Assembly: GCA_934728255.1 (NCBI GenBank)
Contig: CAKVEC010000002.1
Coordinates: 1 to 64,000, forward strand
DNA: 64,000 nt
From: an uncultured Bacteroidales bacterium
GTDB lineage: Bacteria; Bacteroidota; Bacteroidia; Bacteroidales; Paludibacteraceae
Reading direction: 5' to 3'
Shown: piece after piece, positions 58,483 through 64,000 of the stretch
Layout of the letters: every line of letters begins with the position of its first letter
Position numbering within the stretch: position 1 is the stretch's first letter
Notes under the pieces: model-generated
Seen by the model: only the letters and a program-made list of their open reading frames with translations
Database searches by the model: none
Told to the model about the DNA's origin: nothing
Program-made: the position numbers and the translations under genes

Positions 58483-60573
58483 ATGAAAAAACTTTCCTTT
58501 TTTGTGGCAACGTGCCTTGTGGCACTCTCTGCCAATGCAGCCGTGGTAACACTCAACCCCGGCGACAATATCAACGACGCTATACATAGTGCCGCAGCAG
58601 GCGATGTCATCGAACTCACTACGGGCAACTATGAGCAGTCGTCTTCCATCAAGGTGGACAAGGCACTTACCATCCAAGCCGCAGCAGGCGCAAAACCGAC
58701 CCTGAAGATATACCGTATTGAACCCAATGCCGAGTTCGTCTTCAAAGGACTGAATGTTACCACCACAGGCGAGCATATGCTCCGCACCACTACGGGCGGC
58801 AGTTTCTCGGTAACGATAGAGAACTGTACCTTCGATCACTCGGCTTCCGGCGGACGCGTGTACTATCTGAGCAGCGGACAGACTATCAAGAACCTGACCG
58901 TCAAGAATTGTGTATTTGATGGTACTTCCACTGATGCCGGTGCTATCTATGCGTATGGTACGGTTAGCGGCAAGATGTCCGTTACCAACTGCACCTTTAC
59001 CAACAACAGTGCTTCTGGAGCAGTCTATCTGAAGAATGTACCTAATGCCGAGATTGACCACTGCACGTTCTACAACAACGGCGTGCGTCCTATCAAGAGC
59101 GAGAGCGACAAAAACAATGTGCTGGTCAGCAACTGTGTGGTAGCCAACCCGAGTGCAGACGGCGCAGAGTACTGCATCTCTATCTACAAAGGTACCGTCG
59201 GCTATTGCGTGTACTACAACACCCAGGCACCGCGCTCAAGCAGCAGTGTGGATCAGATAGAGGTAACGGAAGCCGACCCGCAGTTTATCAACCCCGCTAA
59301 CGGCGATTTCAACTTCCGTAGCACCTCTCCGCTGAAAGGCAAGGCTACCGACGAAAGCAATATCGGCGACCCGCGCTGGACGGTGGCAGAAGCACAGATG
59401 ACCGTTTCTCTCCTGAGTCTCAATACTGCCGAGAGCGCCACCGACCTCTACACCATTGCCCTTTCGGCTATCGACCCCGACAATACCGGTACGATCACGC
59501 TGGAGTATTCCGCAGACAAAACCGCTTGGACGGAAATAGCCAAGAACCTGCCTCTCTCGACGCTCTCTTACGATTGGAACATCCGCACTATGGCAGCCGG
59601 CACCTACTACCTGCGTGCCACTCTGGCGAATGCCGACAAGAGCGTACAGGCTGTATCGGCAGCGGCACTGACTATCGTTCCCGATACACAAGCCCCGCGT
59701 GCTATCACCGATATGACTGCTGCCGTAGAGACCAAAAACATCGTCCTCTCGTGGCTCAACCCGACACACGATGTGCAGGCTGCCACAACACTCTATACCC
59801 TTGCGCAGGGTACAACGGGGGCTGAAGTCTATGCCAGCAGCGGGGCTACCGCCACTATTGCAACGGCTGAAGAGGGTCTGAAAGTGGACTATAATGCCAC
59901 TGCCGCTTGGGAAGATGCTGGCGTGAAACTGACTCCTGCCAACCCTGCCGAAGTGCTGACCGACATAGCCTTCGACCTCAAAGGTAACGGCAGCGGGCAT
60001 AATATCCGTCTGACCATTGAGCAGAACGGTTACGACTGGTGGTATGTATATGTACCGCTGTCGGAGAACAAGATGCAGCCTGTCAGCATTGACAAATTCG
60101 AGAAACTCACATGGCACAACAACCAAAAGGGCGATACTTTCGATGGCACCAATATCACGGCAGTCTATTTCGTAGTCTCTGTAAGCGACGCCTCTGCACA
60201 GGGTAGTTTCGTTATCAACAATGTAGAGATGACGGGGGTTGTTCCGCCTGTGGCTGACTATGAGAAAACCGTTATCGTACGCAATGCTTCGGCTTATCCC
60301 GCTTCTGTTACAGACGGCACCGTTGTATATGAGGGAACCGCAGAAACATACACCGACAGCAATCTCGCTGAAGGCACCTACTACTATTCGGCATTTGCTT
60401 TGGACGACCTCGGCAATGTATCCGAGGCTGCACACGTATCCGCCACTATCAAAGCCACGGCAATAGACAATACCGTTCTGTGCGAGCAGGCAGAGAAACG
60501 TATCGAGAACGGACAAGTGGTGATTATCCGCAATGGTAACCGCTATAATGCCCTCGGCACAATAGTAAAGTAA
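58483..60573 (+). CDS. Secreted beta-helix / Ig-like protein 2 (no phosphatase)
   Basis: 696 residues with a signal peptide (1-19). A beta-helix of the DUF4957/DUF5123 kind occupies about 20-300, ending with the sentence-like motif NFRSTSPLKGKATD then IGDPRW. An Ig/FnIII-like domain follows (about 305-400), then FnIII and a jelly-roll carbohydrate-binding-like region (about 410-580) and a final FnIII (about 590-655). The C-terminal tag reads AIDNTV...ENGQVVIIRNGNRY..LGTIVK. The family member to the right has the same parts plus a phosphatase, so this gene looks like a version that lacks it. Confidence 0.82.
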   Translation: MKKLSFFVATCLVALSANAAVVTLNPGDNINDAIHSAAAGDVIELTTGNYEQSSSIKVDKALTIQAAAGAKPTLKIYRIEPNAEFVFKGLNVTTTGEHMLRTTTGGSFSVTIENCTFDHSASGGRVYYLSSGQTIKNLTVKNCVFDGTSTDAGAIYAYGTVSGKMSVTNCTFTNNSASGAVYLKNVPNAEIDHCTFYNNGVRPIKSESDKNNVLVSNCVVANPSADGAEYCISIYKGTVGYCVYYNTQAPRSSSSVDQIEVTEADPQFINPANGDFNFRSTSPLKGKATDESNIGDPRWTVAEAQMTVSLLSLNTAESATDLYTIALSAIDPDNTGTITLEYSADKTAWTEIAKNLPLSTLSYDWNIRTMAAGTYYLRATLANADKSVQAVSAAALTIVPDTQAPRAITDMTAAVETKNIVLSWLNPTHDVQAATTLYTLAQGTTGAEVYASSGATATIATAEEGLKVDYNATAAWEDAGVKLTPANPAEVLTDIAFDLKGNGSGHNIRLTIEQNGYDWWYVYVPLSENKMQPVSIDKFEKLTWHNNQKGDTFDGTNITAVYFVVSVSDASAQGSFVINNVEMTGVVPPVADYEKTVIVRNASAYPASVTDGTVVYEGTAETYTDSNLAEGTYYYSAFALDDLGNVSEAAHVSATIKATAIDNTVLCEQAEKRIENGQVVIIRNGNRYNALGTIVK

Positions 60574-60600
60574 CATCTCCCTTACTTCACTTTATCAAGA

Positions 60601-60650
60601 GTGGGTGATTAGTAGGTGATTAGTGGGTGATTAGTGGGTGATTCCTTATA
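60601..60650 (+). repeat. 11-bp tandem array, 4 units of GTRGGTGATTA
   Basis: Units at 60601, 60612, 60623 and 60634 (the second with A at position 3), then CCTTATA. Left flank TTATCAAGA. It lies just before the start of the next gene. Confidence 0.9.
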
Positions 60651-60671
60651 CCTTACATAGTTTTTACAACA

Positions 60672-63600
60672 ATGAAAACAATTAAACTATTCTTTTTGGC
60701 AATGGCGTTGGGCTGCACTATGTGGCTCAATGCCGCCATTGTAACGGTAGCCCCGGGGGAAGGGGCTGTCAAAGCGGCGGTAGCAAAAGCCGCAGCAGGT
60801 GATGTGTTGGTACTGGCAAATGGTGAGTACACCGAAAGCGGCAGCATCACCATCAGCAAGCCCCTCACTATTAAGGCGGACAACGGTGCCACGCCCGTAC
60901 TGAAGATGTCATCGCGCTTCACGGTGGAAACCGACGCTACATTCGACGGACTGACTTTCGACGGCGGCAAGGCTTCCGCCGAGGCTATACGCTACACCAA
61001 GACGGGTTCGCAGCACGTGTTCGGCTGTGTGTTTACGGGTTTCACCTCGCGCACCATACGCGTCTATACGGGTGCCAAACTGGACTCTGTCAAGATAGAC
61101 GGCTGTACATTCCGTGATATGAATGCACGGGTCTTTGCCGCCGAAGCACCGAATATGCTCAAGTATTTCGGACTGACACGCTCCACATTGGTGGATATAC
61201 GTCAGTCGGCTGACCAGAAGTACTTTATCTATATGAACTACGGCGAGAGTTCCACCGACGGTACACGCGTGGACATCGATCACTGTACGTTCTATAATTG
61301 TATCGACCGTCGCGGGGCGTATTTTTATAATGTCAACGATGTCCATGTTACCAACTGTATCGCTGCCTATTCCGAACCGGTGGACGACACGAAGTCGTTT
61401 GCCGTATATGGCGACAAGAGCGAAATCAGCAATACCATCTCCTACAATGTATCGGTCTATGGCGATGCGACCAAGACCGCAGTCAGCAGTCAGAACCCGT
61501 ATTTTGTAGATGCTGCCGGTAGTAATTTCCAATTGGCAAAGAACTCGCCCGCTGTAGGGGCTGCCACCGACGGCAGCAATCTCGGTGACCCGCGTTGGGG
61601 AGTAGCAGACAAAGACGCAGACCCGTCGCAACTGCCTTATACACTCTACAAAGTGCCATATAGTATGTCGCCGACCACGAGCAGCGTGCGTATTCTCTGG
61701 CAGACCACAGACACCGTCTCTATGGGACAGGTGCGCTATGGCACATCGCCTGACCAATTGGACAAAACCTTTGCTTCGCGCAATGGTTGGTATATCGAAG
61801 GCGAGGGATATGTACACGTAGTGGAACTGACCGGCTTGCAGCCCTTCACACGCTACTACTACTCGGTTGGCGACGGCAAACGCGAGAGCAGTATTGTAAG
61901 CAGTTGCAAGACCGCTCCCGAGAAGAACACCGCTTTCCGTATGTTTATGATTTCGGATATACACGAGAACTCGTGCAACAACTGGCAGAATGAGCAGACC
62001 TTTATTACCGAGACGCTCCGTCCGGACTTTGCCATGTTTATCGGCGACTTTGTCAACCATGGTTGGGAACGGGCATGGAACGAGTCGTTCTTCAACCCCG
62101 GCAAGCCGTTCCTCGGCAGTGTAACTTTCTCCGGTGCTATCGGCAACCACGAGACCTATCTGCGTGATGAGGTACACCCCGCCGGATTTACCAACTACCA
62201 TACCTACTACGATTATTTCTCGTCGTTCTCTCATGGTGAGAGCGAAGGACCGGTCATTGACCCGCGCGGTGAAGCCTATTTTACTTTCAACTACGGCGAT
62301 GCACAGATTATCTGTCTGAACCTGAACAACAACTTTGACGCAGTATATGACAGTCCGTCGTTTGCCAAAGGGTCGAAGCAGTACAAATGGCTTGACAACC
62401 AACTGAAGAACAGCACCGCCAAGTGGATACTCATCTATGCACACGTAGGTATCACCACTTCGGGTTACCACGGGCAGTGGAACGAGGAGAACCACAATAT
62501 CATCCGTCCGCTATTAGAGCAGTACGCCAAACAGGGCAAGCATATTATCTGCTTTGCAGGCGATGACCATAGTTTTGAGCATGCACAGAAAGAGGGTATC
62601 AACTATGTGCGCCCCGGTTGCGGTCGCAATGCCAACTACTCGCAGGTTACTACCCTGCCCGATGCGGCTTATACACTGATGTACCGCAAAGTAAGTTGTT
62701 TCTCCACCCTCGATATGGCTGCCGACGGCAACTCGATTGAACTGAATGCATATGACTCGGTAGGTACGAAATTCTACTCCTATACGTTCTCGCTGAGCGA
62801 CAAACCGCTTCCGTCGGTGTATATCAGCCAGCCCAACTCGGGTACGGGCGAGCAGTCCGACTCGGTGGTGATCCGTTACTCTGCATCAAGCACTTCCCCC
62901 GCTACGGTAAGTCTCTACTACACCTCGGAGAACGAGCCGAAGAACGGCACGCTCATTGCCAAAGATCTGAGCGGCAGCAATGGTATGCACGCTTATACAT
63001 GGAATGTGCGTCATCTTACGCCCAAAGGTACTTATTATATCTACGCCGCCATCACGAATGCGGACACCACAGTCTGCAAGATGGCAGCCGCACCTGTTGT
63101 TTTGATTTCCGATACCGTAGCCCCACCTGCTCCCACCCGTTTTGGTTACGCCCGCGAGGGAGAGCAACTGACGCTCACGTGGTGGAATCCCACTCATCTG
63201 ATTCATAAAGAGCGGGTACTGGCTACCTTCGCCGATGGCTTGGACAATGCGTTCCAAGCCATCGATGATGGCGAAGAGGGGAGTGCATCGCTCTCATTGG
63301 TCGAAGGTAGGAACGGCGGCAAAGCAGTGCTGATCGACTACACCGTCTCAAAGGCATGGGGACAGGGTTCGGCTGCATATATTTTTCCGGAGCCTGCCAA
63401 CTTGAGCGATACCTATACGCTTGATTTCTGGTACAAAGGCGATGGCAGCGGCAACTCGCTGCGATTGGTGGTTTATAACGATATGAATGACAACAACGAA
63501 GCCGCCGATGACAACGACGATTGGTGGTACGACGAGTCGGTGTCGCTCAAAAAGACGGCGTGGACCCATGTATCGATAGATATGCGTTCGTTTGCCTCTT

Positions 63601-64000
63601 TCGACTGGCACAGCAATAGTGAATCGCACAATGCGTGTAATAAGGTAAAAGGTATCCATTTCATTATTCCGAGTTCATCGGCCTGCACGGGTTCGATTGC
63701 GCTTACCGACATCCGTCTCGGTGGTGAGGTGTTTCCTGCTCCCGACTATGCGGGTACTGTCATTGTGCGCAAGCAGGACGCTGCACCCGAAAGCATCAGC
63801 GACGGCGAGGTAGTCTATGAGGGCAACCAAGAGATCTGCACGGACAAGACTTTGGATACAACAAAGCCCTGCTATTATGCCGCTTTTGCCTACGACGACC
63901 TGTATAACTACTCTCCTGCCGCCACGCTCTACTACGACCCCGAAGTGCCGTTTCTAGCAATAGAGGAAACCGCTGTTGCTGCCGCACCTCGCAAGGTACT
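60672..64000 (+). CDS. Secreted beta-helix / metallophosphatase / CBM-like protein 3 (3' end outside window)
   Basis: The frame is open from ATG 60672 to the right edge without a stop, 1109 codons. Signal peptide 1-21. Beta-helix about 22-310, ending SPAVGAATD then LGDPRWGV as in protein 2. PAP-type FnIII about 325-418. Calcineurin-like phosphatase about 420-690 with SDIH (428-431), GDF with Asp459 and GNHE (491-494). The last metal motif reads GDDH (630-633) instead of GHDH, so one metal-binding histidine is missing. Then an Ig-like domain, a jelly-roll-like domain (about 850-1020) and an FnIII matching the end of protein 2. The visible end AIEETAVAAAPRKV resembles the start of the C-terminal tag, so the stop should be within about 100 bases of the edge. 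Confidence 0.87.
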   Translation, partial: MKTIKLFFLAMALGCTMWLNAAIVTVAPGEGAVKAAVAKAAAGDVLVLANGEYTESGSITISKPLTIKADNGATPVLKMSSRFTVETDATFDGLTFDGGKASAEAIRYTKTGSQHVFGCVFTGFTSRTIRVYTGAKLDSVKIDGCTFRDMNARVFAAEAPNMLKYFGLTRSTLVDIRQSADQKYFIYMNYGESSTDGTRVDIDHCTFYNCIDRRGAYFYNVNDVHVTNCIAAYSEPVDDTKSFAVYGDKSEISNTISYNVSVYGDATKTAVSSQNPYFVDAAGSNFQLAKNSPAVGAATDGSNLGDPRWGVADKDADPSQLPYTLYKVPYSMSPTTSSVRILWQTTDTVSMGQVRYGTSPDQLDKTFASRNGWYIEGEGYVHVVELTGLQPFTRYYYSVGDGKRESSIVSSCKTAPEKNTAFRMFMISDIHENSCNNWQNEQTFITETLRPDFAMFIGDFVNHGWERAWNESFFNPGKPFLGSVTFSGAIGNHETYLRDEVHPAGFTNYHTYYDYFSSFSHGESEGPVIDPRGEAYFTFNYGDAQIICLNLNNNFDAVYDSPSFAKGSKQYKWLDNQLKNSTAKWILIYAHVGITTSGYHGQWNEENHNIIRPLLEQYAKQGKHIICFAGDDHSFEHAQKEGINYVRPGCGRNANYSQVTTLPDAAYTLMYRKVSCFSTLDMAADGNSIELNAYDSVGTKFYSYTFSLSDKPLPSVYISQPNSGTGEQSDSVVIRYSASSTSPATVSLYYTSENEPKNGTLIAKDLSGSNGMHAYTWNVRHLTPKGTYYIYAAITNADTTVCKMAAAPVVLISDTVAPPAPTRFGYAREGEQLTLTWWNPTHLIHKERVLATFADGLDNAFQAIDDGEEGSASLSLVEGRNGGKAVLIDYTVSKAWGQGSAAYIFPEPANLSDTYTLDFWYKGDGSGNSLRLVVYNDMNDNNEAADDNDDWWYDESVSLKKTAWTHVSIDMRSFASFDWHSNSESHNACNKVKGIHFIIPSSSACTGSIALTDIRLGGEVFPAPDYAGTVIVRKQDAAPESISDGEVVYEGNQEICTDKTLDTTKPCYYAAFAYDDLYNYSPAATLYYDPEVPFLAIEETAVAAAPRKV

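Noticed and set aside
60909..62495. A 528-codon open frame opposite the third beta-helix gene
   Set aside because: The plus strand carries a clear signal peptide, beta-helix and phosphatase motifs over the same bases. The antisense frame follows from codon bias.

Overview
The window looks like a chromosomal segment of a Bacteroidales-type bacterium (phylum Bacteroidota). Three kinds of evidence agree. First, gene starts and both tRNAs are preceded by the phylum-specific promoter TTTG/TTG - 20 nt - TANNTTTG, which I can place at about fifteen sites, and few genes have a Shine-Dalgarno sequence. Second, the gene content is characteristic: a T9SS C-terminal sorting domain, GldD, a bacterial geranylgeranylglyceryl phosphate synthase, DUF4954, DUF1846, DUF3127 and DUF6242 proteins, and pdxJ-exbB-exbD-tonB. 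Third, secreted proteins carry GCDS repeats. The exact family cannot be read from the sequence; a gut or anaerobic Bacteroidales lineage is a guess.

Layout. 1-4.4 kb: the end of a giant GCDS-repeat surface protein and an outer-membrane protein. 4.5-7.2 kb: tRNA-Ser, two tandem deoxynucleoside kinases and a Xer-type recombinase. 7.3-8.7 kb: a gene-poor, AT-rich stretch with one exported protein, a long hairpin with its own promoter, and several inverted repeats. 8.7-16.6 kb: housekeeping genes (murI, dnaN, a DEDD exonuclease, DUF4954, RNase Z, radA, hpf). 16.6-18.5 kb: repeats, a YtxH/holin-like/small-protein trio on the minus strand, and rpsO. 18.7-23.2 kb: a porin-like, imelysin and di-heme oxidoreductase operon. 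23.4-24.7 kb: gldD and GGGP synthase. 24.8-29.2 kb: a defence-type locus with an MmeI-like single-chain restriction-modification enzyme and a KAP-family NTPase; the NTPase is bracketed by two copies of the 3' end of the methylase gene. 29.4-37.8 kb: tadA, then a minus-strand block (DUF1846, EamA, DJ-1, TonB, ExbD, ExbB, PdxJ, a secreted protein, tRNA-Gln, a TPR protein). 39-50.6 kb: typA, tig, ddl, a prenyl synthase, a conserved hypothetical, 5-FTHF cyclo-ligase, DUF6242, pgk, DUF3127 and a metallophosphoesterase. 50.7-54.9 kb: minus-strand operon rpe-comEC-xseA-HhH protein with 4-bp overlaps. 55.2-64 kb: three consecutive large secreted proteins built from beta-helix, Ig/FnIII and metallophosphatase modules; the last runs off the right edge.

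Two things stand out beyond ordinary genes. (1) The intergenic DNA is full of small dispersed elements. They include short arrays whose unit is always 11 bp but whose sequence differs between families, a REP-like hairpin with a compensatory stem change (one inverted pair of which lies in frame inside the MmeI-like gene), an 8-bp repeat that is open in all frames and is translated inside murI, and a MITE-like element with terminal inverted repeats. (2) The restriction/KAP locus shows a mosaic recognition domain and a duplication scar, as expected for a recombining defence locus. The long hairpin at 8.05-8.19 kb with a perfect upstream promoter is the best candidate for an undescribed RNA.
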